15,115 bases of DNA from CAZGTQ01 sp964528575 (GTDB lineage: Bacteria > Planctomycetota > UBA1135 > GCA-002686595), in the NCBI GenBank assembly GCA_964528575.1, contig CAZGTQ010000094.1:1-15115 (forward strand). Direction: 5' to 3'. Below, piece after piece: positions 8,292 through 15,115 of this stretch (position 1 is the stretch's first letter; each line of letters begins with the position of its first letter). A program made the position numbers and the translations under genes. Below the pieces are notes generated by a model. That model ran no database searches. It saw nothing but the letters and a program-made list of their open reading frames with translations, and was not told where the DNA came from.

Positions 8292-9724
8292 GCGCGTCGC
8301 GCGAGCGAGCGCGTCGCCGCACGCCCTGGCGCGACAACATCGAGGCGATGACGATGGCCGTGATCATGGCCCTCGTCCTCAAGTACTTCCTGGTCGAGGC
8401 CTACAAGATCCCGACCGGCTCGATGCAGCCGACGCTGATGGGCTGGGACAGTCCCGACCCCGAGGACCCGCTCTCGGCGGTCAAGGACCGCATCCTCGTC
8501 GACAAGATCTCGTTCCACCTGCGCGACCCGAAGCGCTTCGAGATCGTCGTCTTCCGCTATCCGCTCGACCGCTCGAAGACGTTCGTGAAGCGCGTCGTCG
8601 GCATGCCCGGCGAGCACCTGCGCATCGCGCACGGCGACCTGTGGACGCGCCCGAGCGCGGACGAGCCCTGGACGATCCTGCGGCGGCCGCGCCCGGTACA
8701 GCGGTCGATGTGGAAGCGGCTCGTGCCCGAGGAGCCCGGCGTGGACGACGAGCCGATGTGGACGCCCGAGCGCGGCGAATGGGCGATCGACGGCCGCTCG
8801 CTGCGCGCGCGCGGCTCCGGCCTGGTCCGGTTCGGGTCGCGCCCGTACGTCACCGACCTCTACCAGGACGGCTACGCCGACGCGCTGCGCGGCCGCGTGC
8901 GCACGCGGGGCCGCCAGCGCAGCGGCGCGAACGCCGTCGGCGACCTGCGGCTCGACGGGACGGTGACTGCGCTGCCCGGCTGCCGCGAGATCGTCGTCGA
9001 GCTCACCGAGGGCGGCCGCACGTACGCGGTCAGCCTCCCGGGGCCCGCGGCCGCGCCCGACGCGACCCCGCTCGTCGCGTGGTCGCAGACCGCGAGCTAC
9101 CCGCTCGAGCAGGGCGACCGGCTCGCGGTCGGCGCGCCCTGGCGCCTGCCCGCGAACGAGCCCGTCCACATCGGCGTGCAGAACCTCGACGATCTGGTCG
9201 AGCTCGAGGTCGACGGCGAGGTCGTGCTCGCCCTCGAGGTCGCGGCGACGACGGACCAGCGCTCGTCCGTGCGGCTCGCGGTCGAAGGCGAGGGAGCGGA
9301 CTTCGCCGAGCTGATGGTCCAGCGCGACGTCTACTACACCTCCGGCGACTCGATGGTGACCGAGACCGCGATCCCCGAGGGCCGCTACTTCATGCTCGGG
9401 GACAACACCCAGGACTCCGCCGACAGCCGCGAGTGGCGCATGTTCACCTACGAGGTGCGCGGACCGGACGGGCCCGAGCACGTCCGCGGCAACTACCGCC
9501 AGCGCGAGAACCCCTACGACGACGCGGGCCACCCCGCGGGCCCGCTGCGCTGGATCCGCGACGAGTGGGGCGAGCTGCGCTCCTTCCCGCTCGCGCAGAC
9601 CCGTTGGCTCGACACCGAGCCCTGGCCGTTCGTGCCGCGCGAGATGATCCTGGGACGCGCGCTCGCCGTCTTCTGGCCGATCGCCCCGTCGCACGACATC
9701 TACCGCATCCGGTGGGTGCGCTGA
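8288..9724 (+). CDS. lepB: Signal peptidase I with large inserted domain, copy 1 (478 aa)
   Basis: Type I signal peptidase removes signal peptides from exported proteins at the membrane. The GTG at 8288 overlaps the lepA stop (GTGA). A single N-terminal membrane segment (about 20-37) is followed by IPTGSMQPTL with the nucleophile Ser45, DKISFHLRDPKRFEIVVFR, and FVKRVVGMPGEHL with the catalytic-type Lys101. The last box, YFMLGDNTQDSADSREW, begins near residue 367, and LGRALAVFWP lies near the C-terminus. Typical bacterial LepB proteins put the last box within about 120-150 residues of the lysine; here the gap is about 270. Residues about 165-347 carry a separate beta-rich domain: AVGDLRLDGTVTAL, REIVVELTEGGRTYAVSLPG, VHIGVQNLDDLVELEVDGEV and DFAELMVQRDVYY. 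Its pattern resembles LamG/concanavalin-like jelly-roll domains. A second extension of roughly 60 residues follows the GDN box. The catalytic residues are intact, so it should be active. Confidence 0.93.
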
Positions 9725-9738
9725 GGCGCGCGATCGCC

Positions 9739-9744
9739 TAATCT
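9739..9744 (+). promoter_or_regulatory. Candidate -10 element (TAATCT) for the second signal peptidase
   Basis: TAATCT, followed by CGCGCCGCC, lies in the short gap between the two signal peptidase genes and ends 15 bases before ATG 9760. The expected start near 9751 would give a leader of about 9 bases with no Shine-Dalgarno site, so lepB2 may be transcribed separately and nearly leaderless. Confidence 0.4.
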
Positions 9745-9759
9745 CGCGCCGCCGCAGCC

Positions 9760-11253
9760 ATGGCCGAGAAGCACGCCAAGCACGGGAAGAAGAAGGCGAG
9801 GAAGAGCCGCCACCCTTGGCGTGAGAACGTCGAGGCGCTGACGATGGCGGTGATCTGGGCGCTCGTCCTCAAGTGCTTCGTCATCGAGGTGAGCAAGATC
9901 CCGAGCGGGTCGATGCAGCCGACGCTGATGGGGAGCCCCGAGACCGGCGTCATGGACCGCGTGATCGTCGACAAGCTCTCCTACTCGTGGCGCGATCCCG
10001 CGCGGTACGAGATCGTCGTCTTCCGCCATCCGCTCGAGCGCTCGCGCAACATGGTCAAGCGCGTCTGGGGCATGCCCGACGAGTGGCTGCGCATCGCGTA
10101 CGGCGACGTGTGGACGCGCCCGGACGAGAGCGCGCCGTGGACGATCCTGCGCCGGCCGCCCGCGGTCCAGGACGCGATGTGGAGGGAGCTCGCGCCGCGC
10201 TCGGCGCGCCTGTCCGATTGGAAGGCCGAGGAGGGCTCGAGCTGGACGGTGCTCGGCGACTCGATCGCGGCGAGCGGGCCGGGCACGGCGGTGTTCCGGC
10301 CGGCGGAGAACGCCGTCACGAACGAGTACCTCGACGGCTATCCCGACCCGATGACGGAGATCCTGCGGCTCGCGCTGCGCGGGCGGATCCTGCCGCACGC
10401 GGGCCAGAACGTCGTCGGGGACCTGCGGCTCGACGCCGAGGTCAGCGCGCTCGAAGGCTGCGAGAGCGTCGTGCTCGAGGTCGGCGAGGATGGCCGCTCG
10501 TACCGCTTCGAGCTGCCCGGACCCGCCGCGCCGGCCGACGCGCGGCCGCGGATCGTGCGCGCCGGCAACGCGCTCGCCAGCAACGCGCTCGCCAGCAACG
10601 CGCTTGCCAGCAACGCGCTCGCCAGCAACGCGGACGGCGTGCCCGGCGCGGTGAGCGCGGACGAGCCCTGGCGCCTCGAGGCCGGCGACGCCGTCGACGT
10701 GCGCGTGCAGAACCTCGACGACCGGCTCGAGCTGTACGTCGACGGCGAATGGATCCTGGGGCTCGACGTGCCGGCGGCGGTCTCCCCCACGACGACGCGC
10801 CTGGCGGTCCACGTCGAGGGCGCCGGGGCCGAGATCGACGATCTGCGCGTCCTGCGCGACGTGTATTACGTCGAGAACCCCGGCAGCGTGACCGAGCTCT
10901 ACGTCCCGCCGGGGCACTACTTCATGCTCGGCGACAACACGCAGGACTCGGCCGACGGGCGCGAATGGAAGGCGGTCGAGCTCGAGTGGCCGGACCCGGC
11001 GAGCGCGGCGGTAGGCAACTACCGCGAGCAGGGCGAGAACCCGAGCGAGCCGGTCCTCGCGGGCGGCCGACGGCTGACATTCTTCCGCGACCAGTGGGGC
11101 GAGCGGCACGAGATCCCCAGCGACGTGGCGCGGATGTCGCCACCGCGCAGCTTCCCCCTCGTCCCCCGCTCCCTCGTCCAGGGCCGCGCGGTCGCGGTCT
11201 TCTGGCCGATCAAGCCCGTGATGGGCGTCTGGCGCGTCGGCTGGATCCATTGA
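9760..11253 (+). CDS. lepB: Signal peptidase I with large inserted domain, copy 2 (497 aa)
   Basis: A second type I signal peptidase, clearly paralogous to the gene just upstream. A lysine/arginine-rich N-terminus precedes one membrane segment (about 26-43). The active-site parts are IPSGSMQPTL (Ser51), NMVKRVWGMPDEW (Lys100) and YFMLGDNTQDSADGREW (GDN at 391-393). The usual DSR after the GDN box reads DGR here, while copy 1 has DSR. Between the lysine and the GDN box lies the same beta-rich insert: VVGDLRLDAEVSALEGC, SVVLEVGEDGRSYRFELPG, VDVRVQNLDDRLELYVDGEW, TRLAVHVEGAGAEIDDLRVL. Within the insert, residues 270-291 are four perfect NALAS repeats encoded by a 15-bp tandem repeat. The start lacks a ribosome site. 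Two copies side by side, with different N-termini and loops, suggest divided substrate preferences. Confidence 0.93.
   Translation: MAEKHAKHGKKKARKSRHPWRENVEALTMAVIWALVLKCFVIEVSKIPSGSMQPTLMGSPETGVMDRVIVDKLSYSWRDPARYEIVVFRHPLERSRNMVKRVWGMPDEWLRIAYGDVWTRPDESAPWTILRRPPAVQDAMWRELAPRSARLSDWKAEEGSSWTVLGDSIAASGPGTAVFRPAENAVTNEYLDGYPDPMTEILRLALRGRILPHAGQNVVGDLRLDAEVSALEGCESVVLEVGEDGRSYRFELPGPAAPADARPRIVRAGNALASNALASNALASNALASNADGVPGAVSADEPWRLEAGDAVDVRVQNLDDRLELYVDGEWILGLDVPAAVSPTTTRLAVHVEGAGAEIDDLRVLRDVYYVENPGSVTELYVPPGHYFMLGDNTQDSADGREWKAVELEWPDPASAAVGNYREQGENPSEPVLAGGRRLTFFRDQWGERHEIPSDVARMSPPRSFPLVPRSLVQGRAVAVFWPIKPVMGVWRVGWIH
10567..10632 (+). repeat. In-frame 15-bp tandem repeat (four units plus six bases) encoding NALAS
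   Basis: The unit AACGCGCTCGCCAGC is repeated at 10567, 10582, 10597 and 10612, followed by a partial AACGCG. The third unit differs by one base (silent, CTC to CTT). Because the unit is a multiple of three, changes in copy number keep the reading frame of the second signal peptidase and only lengthen or shorten a loop in its inserted domain. Confidence 0.95.
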
Positions 11254-11615
11254 GGTCCGCATCGACCGACGCGCGCGTCGCACGAGGGCGGGGCCGGGTC
11301 GCACCGTCCCTTCTGGCGCAGCGGAGTTCTCCACAGCGGAAGCGGCGCGAGCCCTTGTCAAGTCTTCACAGTTGCCGCGGATCCCGCGTCTGGGACCAGC
11401 GCGCCGCGCGTGCGTCCGCAAGACCTTGGGCGGCAACGACTTGTGGGCGAGCCGAAATCATGCCGCGAAGCGCTGCGGCGCGCGCTCGAAGCCTCACTTG
11501 TCAACCTGAGTCCGCCATGCCGGTGACACTCCACACGTTGTCCACAACCCCCGCGAGTCCCGCGGCGGGTCGCTCCGCCCGGGAATCACGTCCGGGGCGC
11601 CGCTAGACTGCCGCG
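11254..11615. other. 362-bp gene-free gap with DnaA-box-like sequences
   Basis: No coding frame with homology is seen here. The gap contains TTCTCCACA (11327-11335), GTCTTCACA (11362-11370), CACTCCACA (11527-11535) and TTGTCCACA (11538-11546). A weaker reverse-strand TCGCCCACA is read from 11442-11450. The DnaA-box consensus is TTATNCACA, and TTGTCCACA is the form common in GC-rich bacteria. CTTGTCAA occurs twice (11354-11361 and 11497-11504). No clearly AT-rich unwinding region and no dnaA, dnaN or gidA gene is nearby, so this could be an origin part, a DnaA-titration or regulation site, or chance. A candidate lptB promoter closes the gap. Confidence 0.4.
11604..11609 (+). promoter_or_regulatory. 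Candidate -10 element (TAGACT) for leaderless lptB transcript
   Basis: TAGACT followed by GCCGCG ends six bases before the ATG at 11616. With the usual spacing the transcript would begin at the A of the start codon itself. No Shine-Dalgarno sequence is present, consistent with leaderless translation. Confidence 0.45.
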
Positions 11616-12416
11616 ATGTCAGCCGTCCCCGCGAGCACGAGCGACGGGTACCTGCTCGAGGCCCGCAACCTGGCGAAGTCGTTCAAGCGCCGCCGGGTCG
11701 TCGACGGGGTCTCGTTCCACGTCGGGCCGGGCGAGATCGTCGGGCTGCTCGGCCCCAACGGCGCCGGGAAGACGACCACGTTCCGGATGACCGTCGGCCT
11801 GTTCCCGCCGGACTCGGGCGGCGTCTTCCTGCGCGGCCAGGAGTGCTCGCGCCTGCCGATGTTCAAGCGCGCGCGCCTGGGGATGGGCTACCTGCCCCAG
11901 GAACCGAGCGTGTTCCGCCAGATGGGGGTGCGCGACAACCTCCTCGCGGTGCTCGAGGCGATGCCCTACGGGCGGGCGGCGCGGCGCAAGCGGGCGGACG
12001 AGCTGCTCGACGAGCTCGAGCTCGGGCACCTCGCCGAGAACCGCGCCGACACGCTCTCGGGCGGTGAGCGGCGGCGCCTCGAGATCTGCCGCGCGCTCGC
12101 GAGCGAGCCCAAGCTGCTCCTGCTCGACGAGCCCTTCGCGGGCGTGGACCCGATCGCGGTCGACGAGATCCAGGACATCGTCGAGCGGCTGCGCGACCGC
12201 AACATCGGCATCCTGATCACCGACCACAACGTGCGCGAGACGCTCGAGAGCACCGACCGCGCGTACATCATCCACCAGGGCCGGATCCTGCGCGAAGGGA
12301 CCGCGAGCGAGCTCGTGTCCGACCCCGTCGTCCGCGAGGTGTACCTCGGCCGCAACTTCGACCAGATCACGCGCGGGGTGACCGCCGCGGAGGAGCAGGA
12401 CCTCTCCGCGCTGTGA
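11616..12416 (+). CDS. lptB: LPS export ABC transporter ATP-binding protein LptB (266 aa)
   Basis: LptB powers the LptB2FGC transporter that extracts lipopolysaccharide from the inner membrane and pushes it to the outer membrane. The ATPase parts are LGPNGAGKTT (Walker A, 45-54), YLPQEPSVF with the Q-loop Gln95, TLSGGERRRLEICRAL (signature, 146-161), LLLLDEPFAGVDPIAV (Walker B and D-loop, 167-182) and LITDHNVRETL with switch His204. The combination DEPFAGVDPIAV plus ITDHNVRETL plus a C-terminal YLG and F segment (VREVYLGRNF) is typical of LptB and not of branched-chain amino-acid ATPases. A short N-terminal tail of about 11 residues precedes the domain. LptB often sits with lptA, lptC or rpoN; none is seen here. 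Presence of LptB implies an outer membrane with LPS-like lipid. Confidence 0.94.
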   Translation: MSAVPASTSDGYLLEARNLAKSFKRRRVVDGVSFHVGPGEIVGLLGPNGAGKTTTFRMTVGLFPPDSGGVFLRGQECSRLPMFKRARLGMGYLPQEPSVFRQMGVRDNLLAVLEAMPYGRAARRKRADELLDELELGHLAENRADTLSGGERRRLEICRALASEPKLLLLDEPFAGVDPIAVDEIQDIVERLRDRNIGILITDHNVRETLESTDRAYIIHQGRILREGTASELVSDPVVREVYLGRNFDQITRGVTAAEEQDLSAL

Positions 12417-12452
12417 CGCGAGAGCCGAGCGCCGTGCCCGCCGCGGGTGGGG

Positions 12453-12458
12453 TAACTT
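12453..12458 (+). promoter_or_regulatory. Candidate -10 element (TAACTT) for the methyltransferase unit
   Basis: TAACTT preceded by GGGG fits the TANNNT pattern. A start near 12465 would give a leader of about 39 bases that contains a run of nine C (12471-12479) and a GAGGAA ribosome site at 12491-12496. Confidence 0.35.
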
Positions 12459-12503
12459 GGGTGCTCCCCGCCCCCCCCCGGAACCGCGACGAGGAACGCG
12501 CTC

Positions 12504-13298
12504 GTGAGTGACATCGACCAGACCTTCCGCCGGCCCGAGGACCTCTTCCGGCCCGAGACCGGCCGCACCTACAAGGAGTTCTGGTCGACCGTCGCAGCGG
12601 ACAAGGAAGGCGCCTACCTCGGCGTCGCGGGGATGCTCTTCGACCGCCCCTACGACGACGAGGACATGTCGTTCGAGGGCAGGGCCGTCGCAGACATCCT
12701 CGCGCGCGAGCTCGAGATCGAGCCGCACCACGACGTGCTCGAGATCGGCGTCGGCGTCGGCCGCATCGCCGAGCACCTCGCGCCGCGCTGCAAGCGCTTC
12801 TTCGGCGTCGACATCGCCTCCGGCATGATCGACGTCGCGCAGCAGCGGCTCGCCGGCCAGGGCAACGTCCACCTGCGCACGCTCGAGCGCAGCGACCTCG
12901 CGTGCTTCCCGAGCGAGACGTTCGACCGCGTCTACGCGCAGATCGTGCTCATCCACCTCGACCGCGAGGACGTGTTCAACTACATGCGCGAGGCGTACCG
13001 AGTGCTCAAGCCCGGCGGGCGCGCGTGGTTCCAGACGAACAACCTCCTGCAGCGCGGCGGCACCGCGTGCTTCATCGGCGTCGCCGACGAGGTCGCCCGC
13101 GTCGGGCAGGCCGATCGCGGGCGCGTGCACTTCCTCACGTCGCCGGAGCTGCGGCACTACGTCGAGCTCGCCGGCCTGCGCATCGACGAGCGGCGCTCGC
13201 AGCTCGGGCTGGTCGAGCAGGAGTACGGCTACGTCGTCCCCAACATCCAATGGGACCACTTCCTGATCGCGGTCGCCGAGAAGCCCGCGGGAGCGTGA
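12504..13298 (+). CDS. Class I SAM-dependent methyltransferase (264 aa)
   Basis: The GTG start has GAGGAA at 12491-12496, seven bases upstream. The Rossmann methyltransferase motifs are visible: VLEIGVGVGR at 78-87 (motif I, SAM-binding), FFGVDIASGMIDVA at 99-112 (motif II, acidic residue for the ribose), FDRVYAQIVLIHL near 145, and YRVLKPGGRAWFQTNN near 165 (post-motif III). This is the methyltransf_11/25 type that modifies small molecules, lipids or quinones; the substrate cannot be told. The N-terminal 70 residues (PEDLFRPETGRTYKEFW, AYLGVAGMLFDRP) are an all-alpha cap that may set substrate choice. Its TGA at 13296-13298 abuts or overlaps the next small gene, so the two probably act together or are made in a fixed ratio. 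Confidence 0.88.
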   Translation: MSDIDQTFRRPEDLFRPETGRTYKEFWSTVAADKEGAYLGVAGMLFDRPYDDEDMSFEGRAVADILARELEIEPHHDVLEIGVGVGRIAEHLAPRCKRFFGVDIASGMIDVAQQRLAGQGNVHLRTLERSDLACFPSETFDRVYAQIVLIHLDREDVFNYMREAYRVLKPGGRAWFQTNNLLQRGGTACFIGVADEVARVGQADRGRVHFLTSPELRHYVELAGLRIDERRSQLGLVEQEYGYVVPNIQWDHFLIAVAEKPAGA

Positions 13299-13300
13299 GC

Positions 13301-13573
13301 GTGGACTACTACGAGCACTACCTGAAGCGACTGCGCGCGTACGTCGAGCGCGGCCCGGCCGCCGAGCACGTGCTGCCCGTGCTCGAGAAGCTGGACGAGT
13401 TCCCCTCGGAGACGCGCTTTTGCATGGTGCAAGAGCTCGAGCGGATCCTGCGCGACACCGACCCCGAGCGCGTCGACTGGGCCGCGTTCCGCACGCACGT
13501 CGAGGCGACGATCGCCCAGACGCAAGATCCCGCCGAGATCGGCCGCCGCCTGCGCGAGATCGCGGGCACGTAG
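13301..13573 (+). CDS. Small protein of unknown function coupled to the methyltransferase (90 aa)
   Basis: The most likely start is GTG 13301, with GGGAG at 13289-13293 seven bases before it. An in-frame GTG at 13295 overlapping the methyltransferase TGA would add only two residues. The product has no signal peptide or membrane segment and is predicted to be almost wholly alpha-helical and charged: YYEHYLKRLRAYVERG, VLPVLEKLDEF, MVQELERILRD, WAAFRTHVEATIAQT, EIGRRLREIA. I do not recognise a family. Codon use matches the neighbours, and the tight junction with the methyltransferase supports it as a real gene rather than a shadow frame; it could be a partner or regulator of that enzyme (inference only). 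Confidence 0.6.
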   Translation: MDYYEHYLKRLRAYVERGPAAEHVLPVLEKLDEFPSETRFCMVQELERILRDTDPERVDWAAFRTHVEATIAQTQDPAEIGRRLREIAGT

Positions 13574-13583
13574 GCTCGGCGCG

Positions 13584-13598
13584 GGAGCGCAGCGCTCC
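13584..13598 (+). terminator. Short hairpin after the methyltransferase unit
   Basis: GGAGCG (13584-13589) and CGCTCC (13593-13598) form a perfect 6-bp stem with a 3-base loop, 10 bases after the stop of the 90-residue gene. There is no T-tract, so it is only a possible terminator or RNA-stabilising structure. Confidence 0.3.
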
Positions 13599-13635
13599 GG
13601 GGCGCCGGACACCTGGCATCGCCGGCGCGAGCCGC

Positions 13636-13641
13636 TACCCT
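13636..13641 (+). promoter_or_regulatory. Candidate -10 element (TACCCT) for etfB-etfA
   Basis: TACCCT preceded by GCCGC fits TANNNT. Transcription from about 13648 would give a C-rich leader of about 46 bases without any Shine-Dalgarno sequence before the etfB ATG. Confidence 0.35.
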
Positions 13642-13693
13642 GTTCCCCCCTCCTTGCCGGCCGACGCGCCGCCCGAACCCCGCTCCGCTGCCC

Positions 13694-14449
13694 ATGAAGA
13701 TCGCCGTGTGCATCAAGCGCGTCCCCGCGACCGAGACCCAGGCCAAGATCGCGGCCGGCGGCACGAGTCTCGAGCCGTCGGGCGTCGAGTACATGCTCTC
13801 CTTCTACGACGACATCGCCGTCGAGCAGGCGATCCGCACGAAGGAGCAGCACGGCGGCGAGGTGACCGTGCTCACGCTCGGCCCCGCGGCCGCCACGAAG
13901 GAGGTGCGCGAGTGCCTCGCCAAGGGCGCCGACAAGGGTGTCGTCCTGCGCGACGAGGACTGGGCGTCCAACGACTGCCGCGCGACGGCGACGGTGCTCG
14001 CGGACAAGCTGCGCGAGCTCGAGGTCGAGCTCGTGTTCACCGGCCGCCTCGCGACCGACCGCGACAACGCGGCGGTGGGCCCGATGATCGCGACGATGCT
14101 CGACTGGGCCTGCGTCACCGACGCGATCGAGGTCGAGATCGGCGCGGCCGGCAAGTGCACCGCCAAGCGCGAGGCGGACGGCGGAATCGAGGCGTTCGAG
14201 TTCTCGCTGCCGGCCGTGGTCACGTGCCAGAAGGACCTGAACGCGCCGCGCTACGCCGGGCTCAAGGGGATCATGGCGGCGAAGAAGAAGCCGCTCGAGG
14301 AGGTCGAGGTCGCGCGCGCGCAGAGCCAGACGCAGGTCGTCGCAGTCGCGCTCCCGCCGGCGCGCGCCGCGGGTCGGATCGTCGGCAAGGGTCCCGACGC
14401 CGTCGCATCGCTGATCGACGCGCTGCGCAACGAAGCGCGCGTGCTGTAG
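13694..14449 (+). CDS. etfB: Electron transfer flavoprotein beta subunit (251 aa)
   Basis: EtfB and EtfA form a heterodimer that takes electrons from acyl-CoA and other dehydrogenases and passes them to ETF-quinone oxidoreductase or, in bifurcating types, elsewhere. EtfB binds AMP. Family features are MKIAVCIKRVPATET at the start, LSFYDDIAVEQAIRTKEQ, EVTVLTLGP, LVFTGRLATDRDNAAVGPMIA (the nucleotide-binding TG..A.D.DN..VGP pattern), and the beta-subunit signature APRYAGLKGIMAAKKKPLEEV. Length is normal. No ribosome site is evident before the ATG. etfA follows 19 bases downstream. Whether this is the ordinary or a bifurcating type cannot be settled by eye. Confidence 0.95.
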   Translation: MKIAVCIKRVPATETQAKIAAGGTSLEPSGVEYMLSFYDDIAVEQAIRTKEQHGGEVTVLTLGPAAATKEVRECLAKGADKGVVLRDEDWASNDCRATATVLADKLRELEVELVFTGRLATDRDNAAVGPMIATMLDWACVTDAIEVEIGAAGKCTAKREADGGIEAFEFSLPAVVTCQKDLNAPRYAGLKGIMAAKKKPLEEVEVARAQSQTQVVAVALPPARAAGRIVGKGPDAVASLIDALRNEARVL

Positions 14450-14468
14450 ACCGACCGGAGAGCACCTC

Positions 14469-15115
14469 ATGAGCACGATCGTCGTCTTCGTCGAGCACGC
14501 CGACGGGGCCCCCCGCCGCGCCAGCCTGGAAGCACTCGGCGCCGCGCGCGCGGCCGGCGCCAGCGTCGTCGCCGTCCTCTGGGGTCCGGGCGCGGCCGCC
14601 GCCGCCGCCAGGACGCCCGCCGCGAAAGCGGTGACGCTCGCGCGCGAGAAGCACGCCCCCGACGCGCTCGCCAAGGACATCGCCCGGCTCGTGCGCGAGC
14701 ACGGAGCGAACGCGTTCTTCGCGGCCGCGACCTCGACCGGCCGCGACGTCGCGCCGCGCGTCGCCGCGCTGCTCGACAGCACGCTCTACTCCGACTGCGT
14801 CGGGCTGAAGGCCGCGGGCGACGGCTACGAGCTCGTGCGCCCGTGGCTCGCGGGCAAGCTCCTCGCGACGCTGCGCCCGAGCGCGCCGGTCACGTGCGCG
14901 ACGCTGCGCCGCAACGCATTCGACGCCGTGGAGCCCGCCGGCGGCGCCGAGGTGATCGCCGGGACGCCGGAGACCGACTACAAGGCGCTGCTCACCGCGA
15001 TCGCGGCGAAGCCGGAGGGCAAGCTCGACGTGAGCGAGGCCCCGGTCGTCGTGTCGGGCGGCCGCGGCCTCAAGGCGCCCGAGCACTTCGCGATGCTCGA
15101 GGAGCTCGCCGCCGC
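14469..15115 (+). CDS. etfA: Electron transfer flavoprotein alpha subunit, N-terminal part (truncated by window end)
   Basis: The ATG has GGAG at 14457-14460, eight bases upstream, and the frame stays open to the last base, giving about 215 residues of a family that usually has 310-330. The N-terminal domain shows the EtfA pattern: MSTIVVFVEHADG, FAAATSTGRDVAPRVAALLDS, and LVRPWLAGKLLATLR. The segment PVVVSGGRGLKAPEHFAMLEEL at the end marks the beginning of the C-terminal FAD-binding domain, most of which lies outside the window. The alpha subunit holds the FAD that carries the electrons. Gene order etfB-etfA is the usual one. Confidence 0.94.
   Translation, partial: MSTIVVFVEHADGAPRRASLEALGAARAAGASVVAVLWGPGAAAAAARTPAAKAVTLAREKHAPDALAKDIARLVREHGANAFFAAATSTGRDVAPRVAALLDSTLYSDCVGLKAAGDGYELVRPWLAGKLLATLRPSAPVTCATLRRNAFDAVEPAGGAEVIAGTPETDYKALLTAIAAKPEGKLDVSEAPVVVSGGRGLKAPEHFAMLEELAA

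Noticed and set aside
10567..10632. Tandem repeat considered as a CRISPR-like array
   Set aside because: The 15-bp units are directly adjacent with no spacers and encode protein in frame.

Overview
This is a very GC-rich (roughly 70 percent or more) bacterial segment in which every supported gene lies on the + strand. The long open frames on the - strand are antisense shadows of these genes. Three points suggest a diderm, probably of the Planctomycetota: two adjacent type I signal peptidases each carrying a large inserted beta-sandwich-like domain, an LptB ATPase (LPS export), and a C25 (gingipain-like) cysteine peptidase. The phylum call is an inference from gene content, not from a marker-gene tree. 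No rRNA, tRNA, CRISPR array, insertion sequence or phage gene was seen.

Region 1 (1-3482): the C-terminal end of a FliA/WhiG-type sigma factor (region 4); two small lipoproteins overlapping by one base; a secreted C25-family peptidase; and a biotin-protein ligase (birA) that overlaps the peptidase stop codon. Region 2 (3483-5100): an accessory-looking stretch of lower GC. It holds a 74-codon fragment that looks like a decayed surface-protein domain, a membrane-anchored protein of unknown function, and a hairpin-rich gap. Region 3 (5069-11253): a housekeeping run of rph (RNase PH), rdgB (XTP/dITP pyrophosphatase), lepA (elongation factor 4), lepB1 and lepB2. The lepA-lepB1 pair overlaps by four bases. 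lepB2 has its own candidate promoter and carries an in-frame 15-bp tandem repeat.

Region 4 (11254-11615) is a 362-bp gene-free gap with several DnaA-box-like sequences. Region 5 (11616-15115): lptB, a SAM-dependent methyltransferase overlapping or abutting a 90-residue unknown protein, then etfB and etfA (electron transfer flavoprotein; etfA runs off the window).

A recurring signal joins the regions. Nearly every transcription unit is preceded by a hexamer of the form TA-NNN-T, often followed by GCCGC. In three cases (261, 9760, 11616) it sits so close to the start codon, with no Shine-Dalgarno sequence, that the mRNA would be leaderless or nearly so. The most unusual gene-level features are the enlarged tandem signal peptidases, the minisatellite inside one of them, and the C25 peptidase beside birA. 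I did not find an unmistakably new multi-gene system.
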